A program made the translations under genes and the position numbers. Under the pieces are notes generated by a model. That model did not search any database. It saw only the letters and a program-made list of their open reading frames with translations, and was not told the DNA's origin. Shown piece by piece: positions 12,502-22,011 of a stretch of DNA of 33,591 nt. This stretch comes from Scatomorpha sp964345235 (lineage in GTDB: Bacteria; Bacillota; Clostridia; Oscillospirales; Oscillospiraceae), in NCBI GenBank assembly GCA_964345235.1, contig CAYFQE010000012.1, positions 1-33,591 on the forward strand, written 5' to 3'. Position 1 is the stretch's first letter; each line of letters opens with the position of its first letter.

Positions 12502-14061
12502 TTATTTGGCGTATTCTATTGCCTTTGTCTCCCTGAGAACATGAACTTTGACCTGACCGGGATAGGTTAGCTCTTTTTCTATCTTCTTGGCAATATCGCG
12601 GGCAAGTGTTACCATTTCGTCTTCGGAAATGTTCACGGGATCGACCATGACTCTTATTTCACGACCGGCCTGAATTGCGTAGCAAGAGGAAACTCCCTCA
12701 AAACTTTTGGGCACTTCTTCGAGCTTTTCGAGCCTGCGGACATAGTTTTCTATGTTCTCGCGGCGGGCTCCCGGACGAGATGCGGAAATCGCATCTGCCG
12801 CCTGCACCAAGCAGGCAATAACGGTTTGGGGCTCGACATCGCCATGGTGGGCCTCTATGGCGTGCAGTACTTCGGCACTCTCTTTATAGCGTCTGGCTAT
12901 ATCGACTCCAATCTCGACATGGCTACCCTCGACCTCGTGGTCGATGGCTTTGCCTATATCGTGCAGAAGTCCGGCTCTTTTTGCCGTGTGAATATCGATT
13001 CCAAGCTCCGCTGCCATCAAACCTGCTATATGAGCAACCTCTATGGAGTGCTGAAGCACATTTTGACTGTAGCTCGTGCGGTATTTCATCCTGCCCAAGA
13101 GCTTAATGAGCTCGAGTGAAAGCCCTTCGACATTTGTTTCGAAAGCGGCTCTCTCACCTTCGGACTTTATTATTGCCGCAACTTCCTTTTTCGACTTGGC
13201 TATCATCTCCTCTATCCTCGTGGGATGAATGCGTCCGTCGGCAATAAGGCGCTCTAAGGAAAGCTTGGCAACTTCTCGCCTAACCGGATCGAAGCAGGAG
13301 ATTGTTATCGCCTCGGGCGTATCATCGATTATTAAATCGCAACCCGTTAGTGTTTCGAATGAACGGATATTTCTACCCTCGCGGCCGATTATTCTGCCTT
13401 TCATCTCATCATTCGGCAGAGGAACCACCGATACGGTGATTTCACTTGAGTGATCAACTGCACAGCGCTGTATCGCCGTGGCAATTATCTCTCTGGCGTG
13501 CTGGTCGGCCTCTTCCCTGAGTCTTTCCTCTGTTTCGCGGATTTTGGCGGCAACCTCATGTTTAACCTGCGCTTCGATGCTTTGAATCAAATACTCCTTG
13601 GCCTCTTCGGTACTGTAGCCCGAGATTTCCTCGAGTTTTGTTATCTGCTCCTCTTTGAGCTTCTGTACTGATGCCAGCTCCGACTCTACATTTGAAAGCT
13701 TTTTATTCAGGTTTTCCTGTCTGCGCTCAAGTCCTTCTGTCTTGCGGTCGATGTTTTCTTCTTTTTGTTGGAGCCTGCGCTCCTGTTTTTGAATCTCTCC
13801 ACGGCGTTCTTTTTCTTCTTTCTCGTATTCGGCGCGGTTTTGGATTATCTCCTCACGGGCCTCGACTAGGGCTTCTCTTTTTTTAGCCTCCGCTGATTTG
13901 ATAGACTCATTTATTATTCGCTTGGCTTCGTCTTCCGCACTGCCGATTTCTCGCTCGGCCACGCGTTTTCTGTATCCTATACCGAAAACAAAACCAATGA
14001 CAAGCAACACTAAAACTCCGACTATAAATGCAATCAAATACAATATAAACTTGTCAGGCAT
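12502..14061 (-). CDS. rny: Ribonuclease Y
   Basis: A membrane-anchored endoribonuclease that initiates mRNA decay. The 519 residues show the full family layout: an N-terminal membrane helix (about 5-29), a long charged coiled coil (about 35-195), a KH RNA-binding domain with GRIIGREGRN (222-231), and an HD hydrolase domain with H338, the HD pair H367-D368 (LLHDIGKA), H405/H406 and D423. The length matches Bacillus Rny (520 aa). ATG at 14061 lies about ten bases after AAGGAGGGGTG. The gene is monocistronic with its own promoter and terminator. Confidence 0.97.
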   Translation of the reverse strand: MPDKFILYLIAFIVGVLVLLVIGFVFGIGYRKRVAEREIGSAEDEAKRIINESIKSAEAKKREALVEAREEIIQNRAEYEKEEKERRGEIQKQERRLQQKEENIDRKTEGLERRQENLNKKLSNVESELASVQKLKEEQITKLEEISGYSTEEAKEYLIQSIEAQVKHEVAAKIRETEERLREEADQHAREIIATAIQRCAVDHSSEITVSVVPLPNDEMKGRIIGREGRNIRSFETLTGCDLIIDDTPEAITISCFDPVRREVAKLSLERLIADGRIHPTRIEEMIAKSKKEVAAIIKSEGERAAFETNVEGLSLELIKLLGRMKYRTSYSQNVLQHSIEVAHIAGLMAAELGIDIHTAKRAGLLHDIGKAIDHEVEGSHVEIGVDIARRYKESAEVLHAIEAHHGDVEPQTVIACLVQAADAISASRPGARRENIENYVRRLEKLEEVPKSFEGVSSCYAIQAGREIRVMVDPVNISEDEMVTLARDIAKKIEKELTYPGQVKVHVLRETKAIEYAK

Positions 14062-14152
14062 ATTTCAGAACACCCCTCCTTTTCTTAAAATTTAAATAAA
14101 TTCGGGTTATATTGAACAAAGTTTTCGTTCAAACCTCTTAATTGCCCACAGT

Positions 14153-14182
14153 ATTTTACACTCTTTTGAACTTATGTGTCAA
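14153..14182 (-). promoter_or_regulatory. Promoter of rny
   Basis: On the minus strand, a perfect -35 TTGACA (14182-14177), an 18-bp spacer, and -10 TAAAAT (14158-14153). The leader of about 85 nt contains an inverted repeat, TTGAAC (14112-14117)/GTTCAA (14127-14132), of unknown meaning. Confidence 0.75.
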
Positions 14183-14258
14183 GACATATAAATCCGGAGC
14201 ATATTTCACGGAAGTTTAAATTAATTGAAGCTTTTCCCTGTTTTTTTTCATAGTTCTT

Positions 14259-14267
14259 TGATATAAT
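14259..14267 (+). promoter_or_regulatory. Extended -10 promoter of the prs-pth-glgCDP operon
   Basis: TGATATAAT (14259-14267) is a perfect -10 hexamer with the TGn extension. The -35 region is a T run without a clear hexamer, as extended -10 promoters tolerate. It lies 52 bases before prs. Confidence 0.6.
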
Positions 14268-14318
14268 ACATTACAGACAATATAACAAACAGAATCAGCT
14301 AATTGGAGGTAGGTTTTT

Positions 14319-15281
14319 TTGTTAGCTAACGACAGCGAAATTATTCTTTTTTCCGGAAATTCCAATCCGGTCCTCGCTCAAAGGATAAGCGATAAGCTCG
14401 GTATTCCCTTGGGCGAGCTTGTTCTTAAGCCCTTTTCCGACGGCGAGGTTTCTCTCAGCTTGGGTGAAACCGTAAGGGGTAAGGACGCATTTATAATTCA
14501 GCCCACTTGCAGACCTGTAAACGACAGCCTCATGGAGCTGCTCATAATGATAGATGCCATGAAGAGGGCTTCGGCAGGCAGAATTACCGCCGTGATTCCC
14601 TATTTCGGATATGCGCGTCAGGACAGAAAGGCAAAGTCGAGAGATCCTATCTCTGCAAAGCTCGTTGCCAATCTCATAAGTGTTGCCGGCGCAACTCGAG
14701 TTCTTACAATGGATTTGCACGCAGCTCAGATTCAGGGCTTCTTTGATATACCTGTCGACAATCTTTTCGGAGCGCCGATTCTCTCAAGGCACTTTTTAAA
14801 GCTTATAGGAAAATCTAACGACGATTATGTTGTTGTTTCTCCCGATGTCGGCTCTGTTGCCCGTGCCAGAGTCTTTTCGCACAATCTTGATGTAACGCTT
14901 GCCATAATTGATAAGCGCAGGCAAAAAGCAAATTCCTCTGAAGTTATGAATATAATCGGAAATGTTAAAGATAAAAATGTCATCATATTAGACGATATTG
15001 TGGACACCGCAGGCTCTCTCTGTGGGGCTTCCGAGGCTTTAGTTGATGTTGGCGGAGCAAAATCCGTTGTTGCCTGCGCCTCTCACGGCGTGCTCTCGGG
15101 CAATGCTATTGAGAAAATTGAGAAAAGTAAGATTGAAACTCTCTATCTTCTCGATACCATCCCCTATCCTCCCAATAAGCCCATGTGCTCGAAAATTAAG
15201 TATCTCTCTGCCGGCGAGCTTTTCGCCGAGGCAATAACGAGAACTCACGATGAAAATTCGATTTCGGACCTTTTTGAGTAG
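14319..15281 (+). CDS. prs: Ribose-phosphate pyrophosphokinase (PRPP synthetase)
   Basis: Makes phosphoribosyl pyrophosphate from ribose 5-phosphate and ATP for nucleotide, histidine and tryptophan synthesis. The 320 residues match the family, with FSGNSNPVLAQRISDKLG near the N-terminus, DLHAAQIQGFFDIPVDNL, the flexible-loop/catalytic region SPDVGSVARARVFS, and the PRPP-binding loop VIILDDIVDTAGSL. The start is TTG at 14319, eight bases after GGAGGT (14305-14310). It heads a co-directional run with pth, glgC, glgD and glgP. Confidence 0.96.
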   Translation: MLANDSEIILFSGNSNPVLAQRISDKLGIPLGELVLKPFSDGEVSLSLGETVRGKDAFIIQPTCRPVNDSLMELLIMIDAMKRASAGRITAVIPYFGYARQDRKAKSRDPISAKLVANLISVAGATRVLTMDLHAAQIQGFFDIPVDNLFGAPILSRHFLKLIGKSNDDYVVVSPDVGSVARARVFSHNLDVTLAIIDKRRQKANSSEVMNIIGNVKDKNVIILDDIVDTAGSLCGASEALVDVGGAKSVVACASHGVLSGNAIEKIEKSKIETLYLLDTIPYPPNKPMCSKIKYLSAGELFAEAITRTHDENSISDLFE

Positions 15282-15297
15282 AATAGGTATTAAATCT

Positions 15298-15882
15298 ATG
15301 GGGGCTCCCGATAAGCTCATAGTTTTTCTCGGAAACCCCGGCAAAAAATATGAGCTGAGCAGACACAACATCGGCTTTATGGTGGCGGATGCTCTTGCAG
15401 ACAATTTGGGAATTAAAATCAACAAACTGCGGTTCCGTTCGCTTTCGGAGCTTTGCAGAATCGGAGGTAAAAAATTTCTTCTCCTCAAGCCTCAAACATA
15501 TATGAATCTCTCGGGAACGGCGGTTAGGGAAGCAATGTCCTTTTATAAATTGGAGCCTGAAGATTTGCTCGTAGTTTCGGATGATATGGATTTGCCGACC
15601 GGTAAAATAAGAATCCGAAAAAAAGGCAGCGCCGGCGGACACAACGGACTTGCCGACATTATTAACAAAATCGGCAGCTCCGATTTTGCAAGGCTCCGCA
15701 TAGGCATTGATAAACCTCCTCATGAGGACTACGATACCAAGGATTGGGTTTTGGAGAGCTTTTCGGGGAGCGACAAAAAGCTTATAGACGAGGCCGTTCG
15801 GCGCGCCGCCGATGCTATTTCGGATTATGCAAAAAAAGACCTCGATGAGGTTATGAACGAATATAACAGAGTGCTTTTCTGA
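15298..15882 (+). CDS. pth: Peptidyl-tRNA hydrolase
   Basis: Releases tRNA from peptidyl-tRNAs that drop off the ribosome. From ATG 15298 the protein has 194 residues with the family core KLIVFLGNPGKKYE, then SRHNIGF with catalytic histidine H23, QTYMNLSG, SDDMDLPTGKIR and GSAGGHNGL. An in-frame ATG at 15250 would add 16 residues and overlap prs by 32 bases, but has no ribosome binding site. The preferred start has only a weak AGGT upstream, so translation may depend on coupling to prs. Confidence 0.93.
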   Translation: MGAPDKLIVFLGNPGKKYELSRHNIGFMVADALADNLGIKINKLRFRSLSELCRIGGKKFLLLKPQTYMNLSGTAVREAMSFYKLEPEDLLVVSDDMDLPTGKIRIRKKGSAGGHNGLADIINKIGSSDFARLRIGIDKPPHEDYDTKDWVLESFSGSDKKLIDEAVRRAADAISDYAKKDLDEVMNEYNRVLF

Positions 15883-15899
15883 ACAGTAAGGAGTTTTTT

Positions 15900-17114
15900 A
15901 TGAAAAGAGAGCTTATTGCAATGATTTTGGCGGGCGGCCAAGGCTCAAGACTCTATTGCTTGACTCAGAGCGAAGCCAAGCCGTCCCTGCCCTTTGGCGG
16001 AAAATATCGCATAATAGATTTTCCGCTCTCAAACTGCGCAAATTCCGGCATCGATGTTGTCGGTGTACTTACGCAGTACAGACCCCTTGTCTTAAACAGC
16101 TACATCGGAAGCGGTCAGGCCTATGACTTGGACAGTTCAAACGGCGGTGTGTTTATCTTGCCGCCATATTTGAGCGCAGGTGAAAAGGGCTCGTGGTTCA
16201 CCGGCACGGCAAATGCCATTTTCCAGAACCTTGACTTTATTTCGGAATATGAGGCGGAAAATGTTTTGATTCTCTCGGGAGATCACATCTATAAGATGGA
16301 CTACGCCGATATGCTCGATGCGCATCTCAAGTCCGAAGCCGCCTGCACCATATCGGTAATTCAGGTCTCTATGGAAGATGCAACTCGTTTCGGAATTCTC
16401 TCGGCAGGAGAAGACGGCTTTATAACCGAGTTTGAAGAAAAGCCCGCCAAACCCAAATCGGATTTGGCCTCTATGGGCATATATATCTTCAATACGAAAA
16501 AACTTAGAGAATACTTAATCGCCGACGACATGGATGAAAATTCCAGCCACGACTTCGGAAAGAACATTATCCCCACAATGCTGAGTGCGGGCGAGAAGCT
16601 TCTCCCCTATCGTTTCGATGGGTACTGGCGTGATGTGGGTACGATAGTCAGTCTGTGGGATTCAAACATGGACATGCTCTCGGCCGATCTAATTGACCTT
16701 CACGACAGAAAGACCCCGATTTTCTCGAGAAGCCCTGTAGCTCCTCCTCAATTTGTCGGTGAGAACGCCTCGATAGTCCACTCTATTGTGACCGAAGGCT
16801 GCGAGGTCTTCGGCAAAGTTGAAAACTCCGTGCTCTCATATAACTCATTCATCGGAGAGGGCGCCGAAGTCAGCTACAGCGTACTCATGCCCAAGGCAAA
16901 AATAATGCCCGGGGCAAAAGTGAAATACTCTATAATCGGAGAAGGCTCCGTTATAAAAGAGGGCGCCGTGGTGGGTTCTAACCCCGACGGCACGGATGAG
17001 TGGGGACTTACCACTGTCGGCCCCGGCATTGAGGTTGGTAAAAACATTATAATTAAGCCTTCAAACATGCTGTATGAAAGTGTTACGGAAGTACCGGAGG
17101 AGGATACAAAATGA
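15900..17114 (+). CDS. glgC: Glucose-1-phosphate adenylyltransferase, catalytic subunit
   Basis: Makes ADP-glucose for glycogen synthesis. The 404 residues have the nucleotide loop AGGQGSRL (11-18), KPSLPFGGKYRIIDF (27-41), the catalytic aspartate in SGDHIYKMDY (D128), FEEKP in the sugar-binding part, YWRDVGTI, and a C-terminal left-handed beta helix of imperfect hexapeptide repeats. All key residues are intact, in contrast to glgD next door. ATG at 15900 follows TAAGGAG. It ends in a four-base ATGA overlap with glgD. Confidence 0.96.
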   Translation: MKRELIAMILAGGQGSRLYCLTQSEAKPSLPFGGKYRIIDFPLSNCANSGIDVVGVLTQYRPLVLNSYIGSGQAYDLDSSNGGVFILPPYLSAGEKGSWFTGTANAIFQNLDFISEYEAENVLILSGDHIYKMDYADMLDAHLKSEAACTISVIQVSMEDATRFGILSAGEDGFITEFEEKPAKPKSDLASMGIYIFNTKKLREYLIADDMDENSSHDFGKNIIPTMLSAGEKLLPYRFDGYWRDVGTIVSLWDSNMDMLSADLIDLHDRKTPIFSRSPVAPPQFVGENASIVHSIVTEGCEVFGKVENSVLSYNSFIGEGAEVSYSVLMPKAKIMPGAKVKYSIIGEGSVIKEGAVVGSNPDGTDEWGLTTVGPGIEVGKNIIIKPSNMLYESVTEVPEEDTK

Positions 17115-18220
17115 GCACTGTTTACGGACTTATTTTTGCCGACAAGGCCAAGAGTTCTTTGGGCGAGTTGGTTCGTCATCGGACAAGCGCCTCTCTCCCC
17201 TATGCCTGTCGCTACAGACTTATAGACTTCGCTCTCTCTTCCATGCAGAACGCCGGCATAAGGGATGTCGGAGTTGTTATGAGCAAAAATTATCAGTCAC
17301 TGCTCGACCATCTGGGGAGCGGAAAAGCTTGGGACATGAGCCGCAGAAGCGGCGGTATGAGACTGCTCCCGCCATTTGACGCTGTAAACGGCGCCAAAGA
17401 TGAAAACCCGGATATGATGGATAGACTCGTGGGCTTAGAATCCTTTATAAGAGAGCTCAAAGCCGACTACTTTTTGCTCACCGCCGGAAATCTGATCGCC
17501 AACATTGACTGCGACGATCTCCTTAAGGCGCATTTGGACAGCGGAGCCAGTGTAACTCTTGTGATGAATGAGCGTATGGGCTCGAGAGAGCATTTCCCCT
17601 TCCCCGTTGACAAAGACGGCTATTTAGAGAACAATCACGGCAATCTCACCGAAAACTCAAAGCTGCATTTTTTGGATACTTCCATTATGTCGAAATCGAC
17701 GCTTTTGCAAATGATTAAGCTTTGTGCTATAATCGGTGGCTCAGGCTGCTTCAACTACGGTCTTCAGCGTCTTATTGGCGACGGCTGTTCGATTAAGGTT
17801 TATATGCACGAGGGCTATGCCGAGACTATCGATTCGATACAAAACTTCTATGATGCGAATATGATACTCTTAAACTCCGATGTGCGTAGAGATCTCTTTA
17901 CCGCCGACAGACCCGTGCATACAAAGCTCGGTCTGGATTTGAGTACCTATTACAGTGAGGAAGCGGCTTGCCGAAACTCTCTTGTGGCCGATGGTTGCGC
18001 AATTGAGGGCGAGGTTTCTAACTCAATACTCTTCAGGAGAGTTGTGGTAAAGAAAGGCGCTGTTATTAAAAACAGCATCATAATGCAGGACTCGGTAGTT
18101 TCGGAGGGAGCCAACCTCAGCTATGTGATTTCCGACAAGGATGTAATCATAGGTGCCGGCGTTCATCTTACAGGGAGCCCCAGACTTCCTATTGTACTTC
18201 CTAAGGCCTGCGTACTGTAA
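17111..18220 (+). CDS. glgD: GlgD, non-catalytic regulatory subunit of ADP-glucose pyrophosphorylase
   Basis: A GlgC paralogue of 369 residues that, in Firmicutes, forms a heteromer with GlgC and tunes its activity. The fold is recognisable (ASLPYACRYRLIDFALSSM, NAGIRDVGVVMSKNYQSLLD, GSGKAWDM), but catalytic elements are lost. The GGQGSRL loop is replaced by DKAKSSLG (11-18), and SGDH is replaced by TAGN (124-127), so the catalytic aspartate is missing. A C-terminal beta-helix portion is retained. Its start overlaps the glgC stop by four bases, consistent with 1:1 synthesis. Confidence 0.95.
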   Translation: MSTVYGLIFADKAKSSLGELVRHRTSASLPYACRYRLIDFALSSMQNAGIRDVGVVMSKNYQSLLDHLGSGKAWDMSRRSGGMRLLPPFDAVNGAKDENPDMMDRLVGLESFIRELKADYFLLTAGNLIANIDCDDLLKAHLDSGASVTLVMNERMGSREHFPFPVDKDGYLENNHGNLTENSKLHFLDTSIMSKSTLLQMIKLCAIIGGSGCFNYGLQRLIGDGCSIKVYMHEGYAETIDSIQNFYDANMILLNSDVRRDLFTADRPVHTKLGLDLSTYYSEEAACRNSLVADGCAIEGEVSNSILFRRVVVKKGAVIKNSIIMQDSVVSEGANLSYVISDKDVIIGAGVHLTGSPRLPIVLPKACVL

Positions 18221-18256
18221 AGTAAAAATAATTAAATTGTGAGGATAAATTAATAG

Positions 18257-20659
18257 ATGACTTGCGGACAGATTTCCAAAGACGATTTTAGATCTGCCCT
18301 TGAGGACAAGTTGTGTTCTTATTTCGGCAAGACCCACTTTGAAGCAAGTGATGAAGAAATTTTTCAGGCCTCGGCCATAGTTATTCGTGAGATTATGAGC
18401 AGGCTAATGGCCTTTGAAAATGTTGGAGAAGCTAAAGAGAGAAGAAAACTCAGCTATCTTTCTATGGAATTTCTGTTAGGTCGTTCCCTGCAGAAAAACG
18501 CCTTTAACCTGGGTATACTTGATGCCGTAAGCGGCGCATTAAAAGACCTTGGGCGCAATGCTTCTGATATATTCGAAACGGAACCCGATGCCGGTTTGGG
18601 AAACGGCGGTCTTGGCAGGCTCGCCGCCTGCTTCATGGAGAGCCTTTCCAGTCAGAGCGTTCCCGCCACAGGCTATTCCCTTTGCTATGAGCTGGGCGTC
18701 TTTGCTCAGGATTTAAAGCACGGCGAGCAGAGAGAGTATGCCGACGATTGGGCCGCTTCCGCCGAAAGTTGGCTCATCCCCTCGCACAACGAGGCCGTTG
18801 AGGTCAAATTCGGCGGCTCTCCCTACTTCAACCAAGACGGCATAAGATGTGTATCTGATCCGGCTATTGTTCTTGCAGTTCCGAGAGATATGCTTATAAT
18901 CGGCTTCGGCGGCAACCATGTGAACAAGCTGAGGCTCTGGGATGCTAAAAGCCCCGTTCCTCTGGATATGTATCAGTTCTTTGTGGGCGACTATGTAAAA
19001 AGCTTTGAGCCGAGAAACCTGACCGAGGTTATAACCAAAGTTCTATACCCTGCCGATGACCACAGGCCCGGCAAGCTTCTGAGACTTAAGCAGCAGTATT
19101 TCTTTGTATCCGCCAGCGCACAGGACATAGTCAGGCAACATATGAATGTCTTCGGCACGCTTGAAAACTTTGCCGAGAAGAATGTAATTCAAATAAACGA
19201 CACCCATCCTTCAATGATAATTCCCGAGCTTATGAGAATTTTCATGGATGAGTATTATATAGGTTGGGATAAGGCTTATGATATTGTTTCCAAGAGTGTA
19301 GCCTACACCAACCACACTATCATGCCCGAGGCCTTGGAAAGCTGGCCTGTTGACATATTCGAGCCGCTTCTGCCGCGCATTTTCGAGATTATTGTTGAGA
19401 TTGACCGCAGACGGCGAGAGTCCCTTGCGCAGAAGTTTTCGGGCGACATGAGAAAAGTCGAGAAAAACTCTATAGTTTCCAACAAAAGAGTATATATGGC
19501 AAGACTTTGCCTTGCCGGAGCTTTCTTTGTAAACGGCGTTTCGGAGCTCCACGGCGATATTATAAAAAACAGACTCTTTAAGGATATAGCCGACTTAAGT
19601 CCCGAGAGCTTCGGCTTTGTTACAAACGGAATAGATCACAGGCGCTGGCTGTCTCAAATTAACCCTGAGCTCGACCAACTTTTGCGTGAACTTCTGGGCT
19701 TTGACTATCTGAGAAGGCCGGAGGATTTCACGAAGTTGTTGGAGTTTGAAAACGACAGTGAGATACTCATGAGGCTTCTTGAAATTAAGGCAACAAAGAA
19801 AAGACAATTTTCCGAATACATCTTCAAGAAGGAAGGCGTTAAGCTAAACCCCGATTTCGTTTTTGATGTACAGATAAAGAGGCTTCACGAGTATAAAAGA
19901 CAGCTTATGTGCGGTATTCTAATAATGAGGCTTCAAAATTTCCTGAGACAAAATCCGAATGCCGACTTTACTCCGAGAGCCTTTATATTCGGCGCAAAGG
20001 CGGCTCCCGGCTATCATGTCGCAAAACGCATTATTCAGTTCTTACTCGCGCTGAGAGATGATATTGAAGCGGACGAGGCATGCAGAGATAAGCTTAAGAT
20101 TGTTTTTGTTGAAAACTACAGCGTTTCGGTTGCCGAAATGCTTGTGCCTGCCGCCGATGTATCGGAGCAGATTTCGACAGCCGGCATGGAGGCCAGCGGC
20201 ACGGGCAACATGAAGCTTATGATGAACGGAGCCGTGACCATAGGCACTCTCGACGGCGCCAATGTTGAAATGTACGCCAGACTGGGAGATGAAAATATGT
20301 TCCTCTTCGGTCTTAGGGATGCCGAAGTTGAGGCTAGGAGAGCCTCGGGTGAAGGCTCTCGCAGTGTCTATGATCATAACAGCGATTTGAGGCAGGTTCT
20401 CGACAGGATGAAGGCAGGAGTCGGACCGAACACACTGCAATTTCCCGATCTTTTCGATATGCTTGCAGGCGGCGGCAAGGACCATTTTATGGTTTTGGCC
20501 GATTCTCAGTCGTATTTCGAAACCCATTTAAGACTCTATGAGCGCATATCCGACCCCCTTGAGCACGGCAGACTTATGCTGAATTCTGTTGCGCAGAGCG
20601 GAATATTTGCCGCCGACAGGTCAATTCGCGATTACAGAGAGAAAATTTGGAAAATTTAA
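18257..20659 (+). CDS. glgP: Glycogen/maltodextrin phosphorylase
   Basis: Releases glucose 1-phosphate from glycogen or maltodextrin using pyridoxal phosphate. The 800 residues match the family. Diagnostic segments are LSMEFLLGRSL, EPDAGLGNGGLGRLAACFME, INDTHPSMIIPELMRI, TNHTIMPEALESW, VQIKRLHEYKRQL, and the cofactor site EASGTGNMKLMMNG with the PLP lysine at K653. ATG at 18257 has GAGGAT about ten bases upstream. It follows glgD by 36 bases, so synthesis of ADP-glucose and breakdown of glycogen share one transcript. Glycogen synthase and branching enzyme are absent from the window. No clear terminator follows. Confidence 0.96.
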   Translation: MTCGQISKDDFRSALEDKLCSYFGKTHFEASDEEIFQASAIVIREIMSRLMAFENVGEAKERRKLSYLSMEFLLGRSLQKNAFNLGILDAVSGALKDLGRNASDIFETEPDAGLGNGGLGRLAACFMESLSSQSVPATGYSLCYELGVFAQDLKHGEQREYADDWAASAESWLIPSHNEAVEVKFGGSPYFNQDGIRCVSDPAIVLAVPRDMLIIGFGGNHVNKLRLWDAKSPVPLDMYQFFVGDYVKSFEPRNLTEVITKVLYPADDHRPGKLLRLKQQYFFVSASAQDIVRQHMNVFGTLENFAEKNVIQINDTHPSMIIPELMRIFMDEYYIGWDKAYDIVSKSVAYTNHTIMPEALESWPVDIFEPLLPRIFEIIVEIDRRRRESLAQKFSGDMRKVEKNSIVSNKRVYMARLCLAGAFFVNGVSELHGDIIKNRLFKDIADLSPESFGFVTNGIDHRRWLSQINPELDQLLRELLGFDYLRRPEDFTKLLEFENDSEILMRLLEIKATKKRQFSEYIFKKEGVKLNPDFVFDVQIKRLHEYKRQLMCGILIMRLQNFLRQNPNADFTPRAFIFGAKAAPGYHVAKRIIQFLLALRDDIEADEACRDKLKIVFVENYSVSVAEMLVPAADVSEQISTAGMEASGTGNMKLMMNGAVTIGTLDGANVEMYARLGDENMFLFGLRDAEVEARRASGEGSRSVYDHNSDLRQVLDRMKAGVGPNTLQFPDLFDMLAGGGKDHFMVLADSQSYFETHLRLYERISDPLEHGRLMLNSVAQSGIFAADRSIRDYREKIWKI

Positions 20660-20702
20660 TCACTTTCTTTCGCATTAAGTTATAATTTAGGATATTTTGC
20701 TG

Positions 20703-20731
20703 TGGACATAGACGGAAACTATTAGTAAAAT
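20703..20731 (+). promoter_or_regulatory. Promoter of the first LCP gene
   Basis: TGGACA (20703-20708), a 17-bp spacer, and TAAAAT (20726-20731), about 53 bases before the start codon. Confidence 0.6.
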
Positions 20732-20784
20732 AGCACGGGTGCGTTCTTTAGCGTATATTATCTCACAAAGCAAGGTGAACCCAT

Positions 20785-21960
20785 TTGAAAAAATCTAAAA
20801 AGAAAAATAACTCGTCGGGGCCAAAGCTTTACGGCAGTTTAAGCCGCATTACACCTAAATATTCAAAACCAAAAAAGAAAAAGCCTGTTTTTCTCTTTAT
20901 AGCGCTGGCTCTTATGCTGGTTGTCGCAGGAGTTCTGGTATTCTTTAAGCTTTGGGCTGTGCCTCCTGCGCCGCCCCCTCAGGTTTTGAACACTCCCGCC
21001 TTCGATGGCGATCCGCCTCCCCTTTCCGAAGCGGGTGAGAATATTTCGAGTCCCACTGAGGCTCCCGACAAGCCCGATGCCAACGCGGGTAAGTACACCT
21101 TTGTCGTTGTCGGAATGGATAAGGTTTCGAAATCGACCGATGTGGTTCTTCTTATAATGTTCGACACCGCAAACCACAAGCTCAATGCGATAAGTGTTCC
21201 TCGCGACACCCTTATAAACATTCCCGAGAATGTTAAGAAGATCAACACCCTTTATGCCTACGGTGAAAAGAAGAGCGAGGGTGAAGGAATTAAGAGGCTG
21301 ATGGACGGAATTCGCGACTTTGTCGGCTTTGATATCGGAAGCTTTGTAATCGTAAACCTTCAGGCCTTTGAGCAACTTATCGATGCCATTGGCGGCGTTG
21401 ACTATAATGTTCCCAGAAATATGTACTACTATGACGGAGCACAGGGACTTAAAATAAGCATCAATGCAGGAATGCAACATTTAAACGGCAGAGAGGCCCT
21501 TAAGGTTGTGAGATTCAGAAAGGGATATGCCAACGCCGACATCGGCAGAATCGGCACTCAGCAGGACTTTATGAAGACCGTTGTAAAGCAGATCTTAACG
21601 GCCAAAAACATTCCGAATTTGCCCGAGGTTATCCGCATTATAACCGAGAACACAGAGACCAACCTGACTGCCGCCAACATCACATATTTCGCGGCTCAAC
21701 TTCTGAAGTGCTCTGTAGACGACATAAATTTCTACACCTTACCGGCAAACACCAACAACTCCGTAAGAGGTCTTTCCTATGTAACCGTATATGTTGACGA
21801 TTGGATTGATATGATAAACGCGCACCTCAATCCGCTAAGTGAGCCTGTTACGGCCAGAAATGTGAATCTGCTTACAAAGACCGATGCCGGCGGCTTCTAC
21901 TCCACCACAGGACAGGTTGCGGGCGGACCGGGCTCGTTCCTAAATTACAATCCCGGTTAA
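20785..21960 (+). CDS. LCP (LytR-CpsA-Psr) family cell-wall glycopolymer ligase, copy 1
   Basis: LCP enzymes attach teichoic acids or capsule polymers to peptidoglycan outside the cell. The 391 residues have a lysine-rich cytoplasmic tail, one membrane helix (about 36-57), a proline-rich linker, and an extracellular LCP domain (about 105-310). The domain has VVVGMDK, TDVVLLIMFD, SVPRDTLINI, GVDYNVP and VVRFRKGYANADIGR, which supply the conserved aspartates and arginines. A short C-terminal extension ends GGPGSFLNY. The start is TTG at 20785 after AAGGTGA (20772-20778). It is a close paralogue of the next gene, and the two are separated by a terminator. Confidence 0.93.
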   Translation: MKKSKKKNNSSGPKLYGSLSRITPKYSKPKKKKPVFLFIALALMLVVAGVLVFFKLWAVPPAPPPQVLNTPAFDGDPPPLSEAGENISSPTEAPDKPDANAGKYTFVVVGMDKVSKSTDVVLLIMFDTANHKLNAISVPRDTLINIPENVKKINTLYAYGEKKSEGEGIKRLMDGIRDFVGFDIGSFVIVNLQAFEQLIDAIGGVDYNVPRNMYYYDGAQGLKISINAGMQHLNGREALKVVRFRKGYANADIGRIGTQQDFMKTVVKQILTAKNIPNLPEVIRIITENTETNLTAANITYFAAQLLKCSVDDINFYTLPANTNNSVRGLSYVTVYVDDWIDMINAHLNPLSEPVTARNVNLLTKTDAGGFYSTTGQVAGGPGSFLNYNPG

Positions 21961-21976
21961 GATTTATTTATATGCT

Positions 21977-22011
21977 ACGGGCAGAGCCAAACAGGCTCTG
22001 CCCGTTTTTTT
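21977..22011 (+). terminator. Intrinsic terminator after LCP copy 1
   Basis: ACGGGCAGAGCC (21977-21988) pairs perfectly with GGCTCTGCCCGT (21994-22005), loop AAACA, followed by a seven-T run. Confidence 0.96.

Noticed and set aside
14112..14132. TTGAAC/GTTCAA inverted repeat as an rny operator
   Set aside because: Only six bases per arm with a nine-base spacer in AT-rich leader; kept only as a note under the rny promoter.
20863..21480. 205-codon minus-strand frame inside LCP copy 1
   Set aside because: Antisense to a clear LCP gene, with no ribosome binding site; a shadow frame.
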